Source of the DNA: Persicaria tinctoria
Lineage: Eukaryota; Streptophyta; Magnoliopsida; Caryophyllales; Polygonaceae
Reading direction: 5' to 3'
Assembly: GCA_037127255.1 (NCBI GenBank)
Contig: JBANSL010000016.1
Location: 5,086,501-5,150,500, forward strand
DNA length: 64,000 bases
The notes under the pieces are model-generated. The model did no database searches. It had not been told where the DNA came from and was given only the letters and a program-made list of their open reading frames with translations. This document shows, piece after piece, positions 1 to 11,553 of this stretch; position 1 is the first letter of the stretch, and every line of letters begins with the position of its first letter. The translations under genes were made by a program, and so were the position numbers.

Positions 1-254
1 CGTACTTGCACTTGGTGGATGGGTTTGGGGGGTCGGAAACGGTGCCGTTTAGGGCGGAGGCGAGGAGGGATGTGGCGTTGGTGAATAAGGAGTGTGATAT
101 GTTGGTTGGGGAGTTGGGGGTGCCGCCGTGCTGGCACCACCAGGTGGCGTATAAGGGGTTGCTGAGGAACGGGCTTGGGAGGTGGGTTAGGCCCGATAGA
201 GACCCGGAAGATATACCCTCTCCTGTTGGAGTGCAATTACTGCATGCAATATGA
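1..254 (+). CDS. DAD1-like phospholipase A1, chloroplastic (3' end of gene)
   Basis: Only the last 84 codons are in the window; the frame is open from base 3 and ends at TGA 252-254. The peptide begins YLHLVDGFGG and continues with ARRDVALVNKECDMLV, a Cys-Trp pair (PPCW), KGLLRNGLGRWVRP and DPEDIPSP. This run is characteristic of the C-terminal end of class-3 lipases of the DAD1/PLA1-I group, which release fatty acids such as linolenic acid from plastid lipids and can feed jasmonate synthesis. The catalytic Ser-Asp-His centre lies upstream, outside the window. The PLA1-I subgroup cannot be decided from this tail. The frame is intact and nothing suggests a pseudogene. Confidence 0.85.
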   Translation, partial: YLHLVDGFGGSETVPFRAEARRDVALVNKECDMLVGELGVPPCWHHQVAYKGLLRNGLGRWVRPDRDPEDIPSPVGVQLLHAI

Positions 255-3200
255 TCATGCAATTCATACATAATTAAATTATGTACGTTTGTGAATTTTT
301 TATGAAAATATAGTGCACAAAGGAGAATTAATTTGGCTGATTAATTATTTGATTACATTTGTCAAATGAATCTACTGTCTAGATGATTTTTGATATGAAA
401 TCTACCTAAGATTTTCATGGTTGGAAAAAAAACCTATTAAATTTTGATGGAAACCGGCTAGTTCAGTTTTATAAAGGGGGCTGAACAACAGTCATCTGAT
501 ACCAAGTTAAATCCTGATGGACCGATATAACATACATGTCACACATTCGATAGTGCATAATTCACAATAGGAGGAGTAATTCATCAAGTTATATGAAATA
601 GCAATTGTACATACTCTATATTGGTCAGAAAGCATATGAAATATATTTATCTTGTTGCTTGTGATGATGATATTGATCAGATTTATTGGGGTCTTAATTA
701 GTCCACGGAAATCTCTCGAAATCTAAAAAAAAAATGAAAATGAAAAATTCTTTCCTCTAGATAGGATGTGATCCTATTCAAGGTAAGACGTACATAAGAC
801 ACCAACCCGGGATGTCAAAAAAGCCTTGAAAATAAGGTCACGTCGATGCTTTACAATATGATGTTTGGATGCATGGTCGGTATTCTTTTTTTTCAAAGCA
901 GGAGCTGCGTTGGTCCCATTGAATCATTTGAGCACTCGTTGGAAAACTAACTTCAGCAGCTAGAACTTTACCGATGACATCGTCCCAAAAATTCTTCCTA
1001 AAAAATGCCTAAAAAATTTATGTTTTCATTAGTTTGGAATCTAGACAAGTTTAGACAATTTTCAAATGGGTATTCCACGACAATCTCTCGAAATCTCAAA
1101 AAAATATGTAATATTCTCTAAAACTAAATAATTATGTAAATCTTCAAAATGGAAAAGGTGATAGAGTTAAAGTAAAAATAATTTAGAAAATATGTATTTT
1201 ATTTTCGTTTTAGATAAATTTTGGAAAATCTTTTGAAGATGGTGTTTGTTATTGGCATTCTAAAGTGTCATTTTGGGCCGGATAAGCAAGGTGGACTTCA
1301 ATTTTATTTGGAAGCCCACTTATATGGTCCATATCCAGTCCATACCTTTCAATTCCTTATTCTGGTGGACTGAATTTCCAGCCTTCCTATATGATTGAGA
1401 TTTTTTTAATTTTTTTTTGGTTTAAAGATTGAGATTTTTCTACTACTATATATTACTACCATAATACATTCATCCCACGTGGCAATACTAAAACCTCTCG
1501 TTTCACATAGTGAAGTGAAATATATCAGGTAAACCACTTACTTCTTGTAATTAAATGAATTAAAAAATAACTTCATTTTAATTCATGTCATCTGGTCGTA
1601 CCATCCACAGATCCACTGCCACTAACCCCATTAGTCAAGTGTAAATTCATATATAAATGTTATGTTTTTTTTTTAAAAAAAATTACATCTTCTAATCTAT
1701 AACCTATATATATATATATATAGTTAAAATTACAAGTAATAAATATATATTATTGTTGAAATATGGGGTTGTCCCACATTGAAAAGATTGAGATATGGAC
1801 TGTTTTTACTATATGGTAGTGATCCCGATTGGTTTATTAAAACATAAAACAAACCACACGATAGGTCGTCGTCATTGTCTTTCAGGAATATCGGTTTCCT
1901 AGACGGACGACTTCGATCTCCGTCTTCAAACCCTTCATTTTTCTCAACTTTTTCATTCTATTTTTTTTAATCTGTTTTTAACATGAAAGGGCCACCTTTT
2001 TTTTATGGGAATCATATGCAATATATCATCAAAGGCTTCTATCCTTTTTTTTTTATTAGGTAATAATTCGAGGTCAGATAGGTCTGAACCTCGATGACTG
2101 ATAAAATCGACAGACGGAGAATCGTCTAAACAAAGAAAATACAAAACGATGCACAACACAGGCAAAAGAGCTGTATAAAAACCAACAAAGGATTCTGTCA
2201 TTTCAAACAAAGATCTCCCCTAGTTATAAAAATCAAAGATTTTATCACCAATAAAATATTGTCCCATTCAATTCACATGTAAGAGGACACTTCACATCCA
2301 TAATGAGAACTTACAAATCGGGCTTTTATCTAAGTTTCACAAATCCATAACAAATTAAGATACGTGTGTAGCCCATCAAAGATCTCTTCAATATTCTCAC
2401 GTCGTCATTTGGACGATATGTCCTTCAAAGACATGCCTAGGACTAGGAACACCTTTCACATAAACACCTCAGTCCTTCTCTTGTGACCGTCCCATCTCTC
2501 AGAGACTTTCTTTGGTCTCTTCTCTCTAAGCTTGTTTGTTCGTAGACCAATGCTCGGATCCTCATGTTCCTCTTTTTCGATTTTCACAAGATCACCTCTT
2601 CATACATATATCCTCATAGGGTATAGCCTACTTCAAACCTATTTAATCATCTGTGAAACTTCTATCAACTTATTTGTTCTCTTGAACTCTAGACATATCT
2701 GAAGTATTGAATTATTTCCTATTATCTTAAAAATATTTTTAAAAAATGGATATATACTAAGGTGGCCATAAAAAGTTGTACCGTGGAATATATACAGGTG
2801 GGACTTTTTTTTTTTTTTTTTTTTGGTTTGATGGCTTGAAAGTTGAAAGGGTAGGACTTAGAATGCAAGTAAAAATATAGAGGTTTATTCCGCCTTCTTT
2901 GAACACTGCGTTATTTGACCCATCTTTTGTCTCGACAAACCTCACATGCATAATCATCCTAGCTACCAACTTAAATTAACTACTGTAAAAAAAATGTGGC
3001 TAGAACAATTCATTCAACAATATATATCTTTTTACTACGAAGTAGTATTTTATAAAAGTTAAAAATGTGGTAGTACTAATAAGTATGAAATTATATAAAA
3101 AATTATTATTTAATATAGAGACGTCTATTATCAAACAGAGAAAGTATTAATTAATTATCTCTTAAAAAAATCTTGAAATGACCAAAAATTAAATTTAATA

Positions 3201-4606
3201 TATCTTGTGAAAAAAAAGTATGTGTATTGTAAAATGAGTATATATATCCTAGAAGCAATCAAACTATACATCTTAGAGATCGATTACCCTTGGCAAAACG
3301 AGCGTAGATCCCTATCCCTTCGCACAACATTTGTTTTGTAAAGAAGTAAAAAAAAAGGGTTCAAATTATATTCGCAATCTCCATTGACGTACTTTTCAAC
3401 ACGTTTTTAAAAGCATTGAAAACTCTGTAAATAATAATTTTGATTGTTTTTCAAATGTCATAGTACTTATTAATAATAAATATAATATTATTTTTTTAAA
3501 AAAATTTATATTTTATAGATTTAATTTTCAACTCCTTAAAAAACGTAGTAAAAAGTTAATAATTTATACAACTTATTTTGAAATGGAGAGTATAAAATTT
3601 GAAAAACCGATGAAGTATATATAATGTATTGAGTTGTGAGAGACATCCAAACTATTAGAAACATGCATGTTTTTAGAAAATGTAACATCAACAACAGTTA
3701 CAAAAAAAACACCTTAACTTTTTGGAAATGCAGAATTGCCACGTCCAACCATTAAGTAAAATGAAAACCATAATTTTTCAGGTCACTATAATCTAGCTAT
3801 AGGGTTTAATTTGGGTGAAAATGATGTATAAACACACACATAATCACAGACAAATTCCTACAAAATTTGACCCTTTCTTAATCCATCATATCAGTTTGGA
3901 TTAATTTGTCCAAAAAATGAAAGATCGAGTAGGTATGTAAGTAAACCCCCTTTATATGCTAATTATTCCTATTACGTTTCCAGGCCTTGGCGTCACCATT
4001 TGCACACTCATATGAAACGACACGTTCCACTACCCTCCACCTACCTGCAAGAAAAACCAGGTTAATTTATTCCTCCCTGGGATTTCAGTGGGTAGTTGAG
4101 TTAGTCACCACCAAATCTACATTCACAAATCTATTCTATTTAATATCTAGATGATACCCACTTTTATTTATTTTTTAATTATATAAAAATATAGTTGATA
4201 TAATTAATTAATTGATTAAGCAGTTTTATGTAGAATTTTATCATCTTCTTTTGTGTAAGTTGTAATTTATATGGAGATGAGGTTTAGCCACCAATTCCTA
4301 CCACTTTGTTGTATCTTTTGAATTTTGTGGGTTGACGTTTGATCATTGCTATATATGTGTAATAATGTAATGTGTTTACATTGCAATTTGCTACCAATCC
4401 ACATTCAAATCATCTTGTGTGTCTCTTTTTGAAAAAATTGATGATTCAGTATATATGTTTAATTTTTAATTCGGTTTCAGTTTACAAACACTCTAGGAAA
4501 ATTATTTGATTTAAAAATGGATAAGATGATTAAAAAAAGTTAAGAATATTTAAAAAAAATTATATGTATATATATATACATACATATTTTACATAATTGA
4601 TATATA
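255..4606. other. AT-rich intergenic DNA, no gene recognised
   Basis: Long AT-rich stretch with poly-A/T runs and short TA repeats. Near 1755 a segment beginning TGTTGAAATATGGGG and carrying GTCCCACATTG resembles the start of a TRIM or other LTR, but I found no matching end or target duplication. Around 483-600 a phrase 'gataccaagttaaatcc' resembles debris from a primer-binding-site region. The 85-residue frame at 1953-2210 (minus) has no recognisable family. No RNA gene seen. Confidence 0.5.
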
Positions 4607-5425
4607 CTAGGCGGCGGAGCCTGTGAAAGAATATTATTCTCCTTATTAATAACTTTGTTTTTATATATAATACATTATAATATGGTATCTAAGTAAAAAG
4701 ATACGAATATTTGAAGACATAATGTATATTAATTACTTTAATATATTTTATTTCAATAAACTATAATGATTTTATATTTTACTTAGATTGACATTATTAG
4801 GATTCGAAGGTCGAATGATGATTTGAGATAGGAATACGAGAGATTGAGGAGAGAAGAAGAGAGATTGAGGAAGAAGATAGAGGAGATAAAAGGGAAAGAG
4901 TTCTATAAATCCATTCATACTCAGTACAATAACATTGTGGGTATTTATAACCCATTGCCCAACTTTCTACTCATTACATTTATTATCCCTATTATATTAA
5001 TCCTAACATTTTATAACACAATGCCCAACTTTCTACTAATTACATTTATTATCCCTACTATATTAATACAATCAGACATTTACAAACTATAATTCATCCG
5101 AGAGTCTTGAAACGAGAGGTTATGTTACTCATTTCAACATGTTAAGAGTACAACAAATTACATATTGAATCAATGTTTAATTATATTATGTTTTCTATCC
5201 TTAGTTTGATAGTTTTTTTCCTTTGACTATTTCATTTATTTATTATATTTTTTTAACGGAAAAAATATCAGTATTTTATCATAAATTGGCCATGTTTTAT
5301 CCTAAAATAATACCATTTATCGTCATATATATTATATAGAGTTTTTTTTATACCACTTTAATTTAAAATGATACTGCCTATATATAATTGTGACCATACT
5401 CCGAATTTTTTTGGTTCCGCCACTA
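4607..5425. mobile_element. Degraded non-autonomous hAT-like element
   Basis: The ends are imperfect inverted repeats of the type GGCGGAGCC ... GGTTCCGCCACT, typical of plant hAT elements. The interior shares recognisable blocks with the element at 52876-53719: 'tagattgac', then 'gaggttatgttactcatttc' here against 'gaggttatattactcatttc' there. Relative to that copy this one carries an extra GA-rich insert at about 4830-5090. No clear 8-bp target duplication remains. No transposase coding is left. Confidence 0.55.
4956..5067. repeat. Two-copy direct repeat (46-bp copies, 66-bp period)
   Basis: The block starting TGCCCAACTTTCTACT occurs at 4956-5001 and again at 5022-5067 with about two mismatches. 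It lies in the GA-rich insert of the hAT-like element and creates a spurious 82-residue open frame. Confidence 0.75.
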
Positions 5426-7464
5426 TGTATAATGTATGAAGCTGTAAAATATTAAAATGTAAGCAATAAAATATAAGTAAGCTGTATTAAGCTGTAAATT
5501 ATTAAGGCTATATATATAACACTTCGATATGATTTTCTTTCCTACCGCCACCAAAGGCACCAATATATACGCAATACTAACAAATTAATTAGTCTTTGCT
5601 AGTAAATTCTTCCTTTTAAATTATTCCACTTTAAACCGCTGATTTTAAATTATTTGTTTGGTGGAGATCAAGTGGATTAGTAGATGATTATCAATAGGTA
5701 TTTAACTATTTTTGTATAATCTTGTCCAGTAAAAACTGACATTTTATAAATATATTGATGCTTATTTTACACGCTCACCTTAATTAGTTTGCCAAAAATT
5801 AAAACGTAGAATAATAAATAAAAATATAAAAATATTTTTATTATTATATATCCTAATAATACTTAATTAAATCACATGCATGTTTTGGATATATGAAAGT
5901 ATTTGACAAAAATGAAACTATAAAGGGAAAGCCATCGATCATCATATATTCATATATATAGTGGGGTTAAAAAAAGTTTTTACCCTTTTGACTGAATCAT
6001 CCAACAAAACGTGAGGAAATTAAACTTACCGTCATCGCTGACCAAATTTCGCTGACCTCCCCACTATTTTAGAAGCTTACTGAAATTCACCACTCGGTTC
6101 TATTATATCCTTATTGAAAATTCCAACCGGGTCGAAAATAAGAAGTCACCTTCTCCGTCAGAGATCGGGAGGGGATGTCCGATCTATATGAAAGTCCGAC
6201 TCAGATCGATGACTATGTGTCTACAACTATGGTACAAATGTATTAATAGCCTAACATATATATCGAGTACGTACATGTGGTTCAATGCTAAAATCAATTG
6301 ATCATATATAAAATGATTAATATTCATTCATACCTTCAATTATATACAAGACTTGTTAAACTCACATCTCAGCATTCTAAAAATCTTAATTCTATAGATA
6401 TTAAACATTTATTTTGGCATGGTTTGGTGATTGGTGAGCATTTAATTGGATATTTTTCATACCTTTGGTTAATTTAAGTTTTAATAATGGCAAAAAACAT
6501 GTTTACTTACACTAGTATAAAAATGGGATTTTACCCCAGACGTTTTAAATCATATAGCCCGGATCTAACATTTTGTTTCTAAATCACTACCATGGTAGTG
6601 TAGTGACTATTTATAAACAAAATGTGTTAAAAGGGTAGCTTAATATAATTTTTGAGATAAGGAGTCGTTTTTATGCAAAATGGCCTAAATAAGGGATTGT
6701 TTTGTACCATCTTAATTTATAATATAATCTTCCTCCTTTTTACCTTTAGAAACTCAATTTGGTATTTAATTACTACTTCTTCCTTACTTACCCACCATAT
6801 ATATGCATGCTATTAAAGCTGTTCTTATAATAAGGTAATCATTAAGAATTTTATTTAATTATTTCCATATATATTTACAATAAGAGAGAGTACAAAGGAA
6901 ATTAACATAATTATAGATTTTTATTTATGAAGATATATAATCATGCATATATGTGAAACAAACATTAATTATGAGAATTAATATGGTTCTGACCATCTAA
7001 TTGCTTAATTTACTTTTACCTAGCTAGTTATAAATCGTTTTAGGTGTTTTAAATTTTGTTATATATATTTAATGAATATATAAAACTAATAATATTTTAA
7101 AAGTTGGGGACTTTATAAAGTATGCCATTTCGAATTAAAGCAAAGTTTATCAAAAGATTGGTAGTAAATATCACATGATATTAATCGGTCAAAAGGAAGA
7201 ACTGCTTTGGTAGTCATGCTTTATTAAGGAATGCAAAAAAAAAAAAGAACGAGTCTAACAAGCTATATAGTTCAAAGTCTAAGTTACATTAATGAAATAA
7301 TATATATATATATAACGGGGTAGGTGAAATAATGAATGTTTTTGGTCATATGAAAGTTAATGATCGAATTAATATAGAGACCATGTCATATATATTTACA
7401 TTTTTGTGCTCTCTAGATGCATTAAATATTTACTAAAAAAAGCTAAAACATAGAATTAAGAAAT
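5426..7464. other. AT-rich intergenic DNA, no gene recognised
   Basis: No supported gene. Around 6180-6370 a fragment ('gttcaatgctaaaatcaattg') resembles one near 34400 ('gttccatcctaaaaccaattgg'), so it is probably a dispersed repeat remnant. Otherwise AT-rich with TA runs. Confidence 0.45.
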
Positions 7465-7592
7465 TGTTAAGCTTCCTAAGTGCTGGCCTAACAGAATCAA
7501 GAATGAGTGTGTAAGAGTATGTGTATTGAGATGATTGAATCAATGGAAGAGTTGGTTACACATAGGCTTATATAGCCTTTACTCTCATAACA
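7465..7592 (-). repeat. 3' LTR of the deleted chromovirus
   Basis: 128 bp, TGTTAAGCTTCC...CATAACA on the plus strand. It differs from the other LTR at three sites. The polypurine tract abuts it on the right. Confidence 0.9.
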
Positions 7593-7628
7593 TCACTCCC
7601 TCTCTTACAAAAACCTTGCCCACAAGGT

Positions 7629-9475
7629 TCACTGTAAAGAAAAATCTGGGAATTGTCGGATTACATGCCCTGCTGGCTCCCATGTAGCTTCCTCTGTCGG
7701 GAGGTTTGTCCATTTGATTAACCATTCTGTCACTGGTTCTCCACTAGCTAAGTACTGCACTCTTGTGTCTAAGATTGCCTCTGGCACCACAATGACTGAG
7801 CCTGAGTCGTCAATGGATGGAAGCTCTGCTTGGACTGTCATTGATGGCCCAATTCTCTTATTCAATTGTGAGATGTGGATGGAAGCTCTGCTTGTTGTGC
7901 TCTACAATTCCTTGAAGTTCTACCAGTTTCCCATCCTTAGTGAAGGCAATGGTAATCCTGTTGTAGTCAAACTGCACTGGACTGTATCTCTTCATCCAAT
8001 TCACTCCCAATAGCAGCTCAAATTCACCAATATTTAGAGCTCGAATATCAAAAGTATAGCTACCCCCCATGCATTGTCCATTTGAACCCCTTGCATTCTT
8101 GCCTACAGAACATCTTCCCTTTGTTCAATCCTTCGACAATCATCAGGTTGGCATTGGACAGTTTAAACCCCGTTTCCTTGGCTACCATTGGATCCACAAA
8201 ACTGTGGGTTGACCCACTATCAATCAAGACATTGATAAGCCTGTCTCCTATGAATCCCTTGACCATAATTGAAGTGTCTGAACCATTCCCGGTCAAGGCC
8301 CTCACAAATCCTTTCTGGTTCCTTTCTTCTTCAGTTAATTCACAAACTGATTCCACAGGTGTTCCTTCCTCATCCTCAACGTTTGCATCCTGAGCAATTA
8401 CATGCTTGACTGACGATGGTTTACACCTGTGCCCGATGAAATATCTGTCACCACACCTAAAGCATAAGCCCGGAGTTCTTCTAAAGTCGATTGGCCCCTT
8501 TGTGCTCTGAAATCCCGTTTTGCCTGATTCTTGATTAGCTATGGCTGGAGCTTTTCATGGATTCTTGATTCTTACGATCGCCTGAACTGCCTCCCACTAC
8601 AATCTTGCTAACTCCAGACTTTCTGCAAGATCTCGAGGTCTCCCCAATTTCACCAATGGTTTAATTTCTGGCTTTAAACCACTAATGTAGCTGGTGACGA
8701 AATAGTTTTCTGGAAGATATGGATTGTAAGACAACATTCCGGCCCGGAGCTCCTCAAATCGCTCGTTATACTCCTCCAGATCCTCATATTGGCATAGCTT
8801 GTTGAATTCTTCGACAATGTCTACTCCTTGCTTCTCCCCGAAGCGTGAGCAAAGGGATTCGCTCATCTCCTTCCAGCGAATCCCTTTTCGCTGCATCAGG
8901 TATCCCTGAACCCAAGTATCCGCGTGATCCTGCATATACATCGCGGCGAGCTCCACCTTCTGATGCTCTTGGATTCCAAAAAGAGAAAAGTATTTCTCGC
9001 ACTTTCGCACCCAGCTACGCGGTTTCTTCCCATCAAATTGTGGAAAATCCACCTTCGGAAAGCGATTCTGATTTGCAAGAAATCCGTCGTTTCTCATCGG
9101 TGGTGGCCTGTAAGCATTTGTTTCATCCGGAATTTCCCGATTCCCTATCGGCGGCGTCTTCTCCTGGTGCTCTGGATTCGCACCTCCTGCATTAGCTTGC
9201 CGATCGGCTTTCTGAGATAGGACTCGCATCCATTCTCCGATTTGTGTCAATGCGTGATCGATGCGAACCTGTGATTCTTGAACCTCCTAGATCTTCTGTG
9301 ATTGTTCCTGGAGAAGACGATGTTGATCTTCCTGTCGCTGTCTCGTCTCTAGCAGCTGCTCTTGTGTTGAAGATGTTGCCTGGTGGAGCTGCTGCAATTG
9401 CTGCTCAACCTTTTCCGTCGACTTCAGTCTTGTACCGTCCGCCATTGCCGAGAACCTTCCAGCACCTGATACCAA
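7629..9475 (-). pseudogene. Gag-protease-chromodomain remnant of a gypsy polyprotein
   Basis: Reading from 9475 leftward there is a glutamine-rich coiled N-terminus (9287-9475). In another frame follows the gag core (8597-9250, with FPQFDGKKPRSWVRKCEKYF and WKEMSESLCSRF). Then comes a zinc knuckle near 8410-8475 (CFRCGDRYFIGHRC), and a retropepsin-like protease (8060-8356, active site LIDSGSTHSFVDP) that continues to LLGVNWMKRYSP. The last piece, 7629-7865, is a chromodomain tail (EWLIKWTNLPTEEATWEP) of the kind at the end of plant chromovirus integrases. RT, RNase H and the integrase core are missing between 8070 and 7865. Frame breaks show it is not functional. Confidence 0.85.
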
Positions 9476-9476
9476 T

Positions 9477-9604
9477 TGTTAAGCTTCCTAACTGCTGGCC
9501 TAACAGAATCAAGAATGAGTGTGTAAGAGTATGTGTATTGAGATGATTGAATCAATGGAAGAGTTGGTTACACATAGGCTTATGTAGCCTTTACTCTCCT
9601 AACA
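9477..9604 (-). repeat. 5' LTR of the deleted chromovirus
   Basis: 128 bp, TGTTAAGCTTCC...CCTAACA on the plus strand. Primer-binding site lies immediately to the left (minus-strand downstream), after two spacer bases. Confidence 0.9.
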
Positions 9605-10732
9605 ATTATATATATGTATGTATATGTATATGAAGAGAGAGAGATCATAATAGATCAAATGTACTCAATCCTTATTGTGTATATGTTAATAAATCCGTGT
9701 CATTGAATTAAGAAGATCAACGAATGAGATTAAAAATAACTTCTGATTATTCCTTGATATTGAGAGACTATTCGGTGGGAAAAAATTATTTAATGGTATT
9801 GAGTGATTATTCATTAGAATAAATTGTACAATTTTTACACTATTTGTACGAATAATCATGTAAAAATAGATGAATAATTTTGTATACACGATAAGTCCTT
9901 TGTACACTTACGATAACTAACCCCTACATACCCACATACACGTATATACGTATGTACACGTATACATGACTTCATATTTTCATCATACATATTCAAATTT
10001 TTATCTTTTGAAGGTAAATTAATTTTGGCCATTATAGGTAATTATGTAAATGGAATGGGGCATAAATGGAATAATCAAAAGGCTATTATTTTGTACGTAC
10101 GGTGAAAGAAATAAACGACCGTATTTGTGATTTGGTTCAGTTTCTCCCACCATCGAGCTCGGAGTAATTAATTAATTAATCACATGATTAATCATCTTGA
10201 TTGACTTTTGCAAATGATTTGGTGACATACACAAACAAAAAGAATAAATTAATTAGGGAAAATACGGAGTAGTTAGAAAAAAGTAGGGCGAGTGTCAAAA
10301 CAAGGTGACCCTATTTTAACCTACCAAATCATGTTTGGATCGGGTGAGTTCGAAGGAAAACTCTACTAAATTACTAATAGAGTTTCTCATTTATCTCATA
10401 AAAAAAAAGGGGTTGATAGAGTTGAGAAAAAGGTGATGGGAGAATTTTAATCATTGATTTTATAATTAAAGCGCGTTTGAGATCATCTCAACTTTACCCA
10501 TAAAGTTTTTCAAAAATTCTACGGGATCCAAAAGTACCAAACCACTACGGAGTAAAATACACGTACGTACCAACTTAAGGGCTCATCAATAAACATAATG
10601 TAAATAAATTTTGTATGGAAAATTGTATGTAAATTTTATGTGTTTAGATGAAAGAAAAATGATACTCTGTATTTTTTTATATGAAAAATAAAATAGGAGG
10701 GGTAATGGTTAAAAAAAATGGGGATATAATTA
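9605..10732. other. AT-rich intergenic DNA
   Basis: No supported gene. It holds TA/TG microsatellite (about 9605-9635), GA runs and general AT-rich sequence. Confidence 0.45.
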
Positions 10733-10969
10733 TGTTATGACCGGTGGTGGTGGATGATCGATGACGGTGGTGGATGGTCGGTAACGGTGGTGGATGTGGT
10801 AAATGTAACAGAAAGGGGAAGTAGAGGAAGGAGGGTAGAGATAGACGAGAGAGAGATAGAGAGAGATAAGAGGGTAGTTTGGTTATTTCTTGGATAAACC
10901 TCCAATTACAATCTCTAAGGGTATTTATATACCCTAAACGGCTAAACTCCTAATACTAGGGATATAACA
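10733..10969 (-). mobile_element. Solo LTR (237 bp)
   Basis: Begins TGTTATGACC and ends GATATAACA on the plus strand, so the ends form a short inverted repeat. Its right half (GA-rich stretch, then 'ccaattacaat', 'gtatttata', 'gggatataaca') matches the right half of the interrupted LTR that ends at 25299, so both belong to one family. The flanking 5-mers are aatta and gatta, a one-mismatch target duplication. No interior sequence adjoins it, hence solo LTR. Orientation is taken from the related element. Confidence 0.65.
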
Positions 10970-11442
10970 GATTACCTCTTGTTATAAATTGGTGACTGAA
11001 AGGGGAAAATAAAACTAATTTTTTATGAAAAGTTGAGAAAAAAGGATTTTTAAAGCAATGTATCTTGAACTATAATGGACTATATTGATTTCGTTTTCCT
11101 TTATCTTTTCAAAATTAAACCAAACAACCCCTAAGAATAAACTGAGTCCATTTAGCTTATAAAATTATCTATGAGGGAATTAAAGGAAGTAACCCTTGCC
11201 CCGGTTTGGTTTGCACGCCTAACCCACTATCCATTTCAATTTGCAAGGCTTAACCCTCCCCCTTAAAAAAATTGCACCCAGCCGGTAATGTTTTACTTTG
11301 GATAGCCGGTCTCTTTCTTTGCCTCTCTCTTGCCCATCGATGGCAGAAAAATCAGAGAGAGAGTGAGCGATCGAAAGGTGGAATCCGAGAGAGAGAGAGA
11401 GGCGGAGGGCGAAGGCGGCAAATGAGGGGAGCGAGAAGAGAC
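10970..11442 (+). promoter_or_regulatory. Probable upstream region and 5' leader of the 11.5-kb gene
   Basis: Mostly AT-rich to 11160, then rising GC with GA microsatellite (11355-11402), a common feature of plant 5' leaders. No convincing TATA box was found. The exact transcription start cannot be read. Confidence 0.35.
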
Positions 11443-11501
11443 ATGGCAACTCCATAGGAGAGCACAAGAAGAGGAAGATGGAGCGAACTTTGCGTTTCTA
11501 G
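11443..11501 (+). promoter_or_regulatory. Two short upstream ORFs in the leader
   Basis: ATG at 11443 opens a 4-residue frame (MATP, stop 11455-11457). ATG at 11478 opens a 7-residue frame (MERTLRF, stop 11499-11501). The second start is a duplicate of the main start codon context, so the first MERT-coding ATG met by a scanning ribosome is a decoy. Both would be expected to lower translation of the main frame if this leader is transcribed. Confidence 0.5.
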
Positions 11502-11553
11502 GGTTTCCACCAACTCCATAGGAGAGCACAAGAAGAGGAAGATGGAGCGAACT
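11447..11553 (+). repeat. 43-bp perfect tandem-type duplication spanning the start codon
   Basis: The 43-bp block caactccatagg...gagcgaact occurs identically at 11447-11489 and 11511-11553, spacing 64 bp. It includes ATGGAGCGAACT, so the coding start is present twice. The absence of mismatches suggests a recent event. Confidence 0.95.

Larger units (their letters stand above)
7465..9604 (-). mobile_element. Internally deleted Ty3/gypsy chromovirus (2,140 bp)
   Basis: Two 128-bp LTRs flank a minus-strand interior. Next to the right LTR the minus strand reads TGGTATCAGGTGCTGG, a primer-binding site of the initiator tRNA-Met kind. Next to the left LTR is a polypurine tract (gtaagagagggagtga on the minus strand). 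The interior retains gag, a zinc knuckle, an aspartic protease and a C-terminal chromodomain, but reverse transcriptase, RNase H and integrase are gone. The LTRs differ at three positions. The flanking 5-mers (gaaat, attat) do not match, so no clean target duplication is visible. Confidence 0.9.

Noticed and set aside
1953..2210. 85-residue minus-strand gene with a hydrophobic start
   Set aside because: No family, no conserved context and AT-rich low-complexity end; support is too weak to list as a gene.
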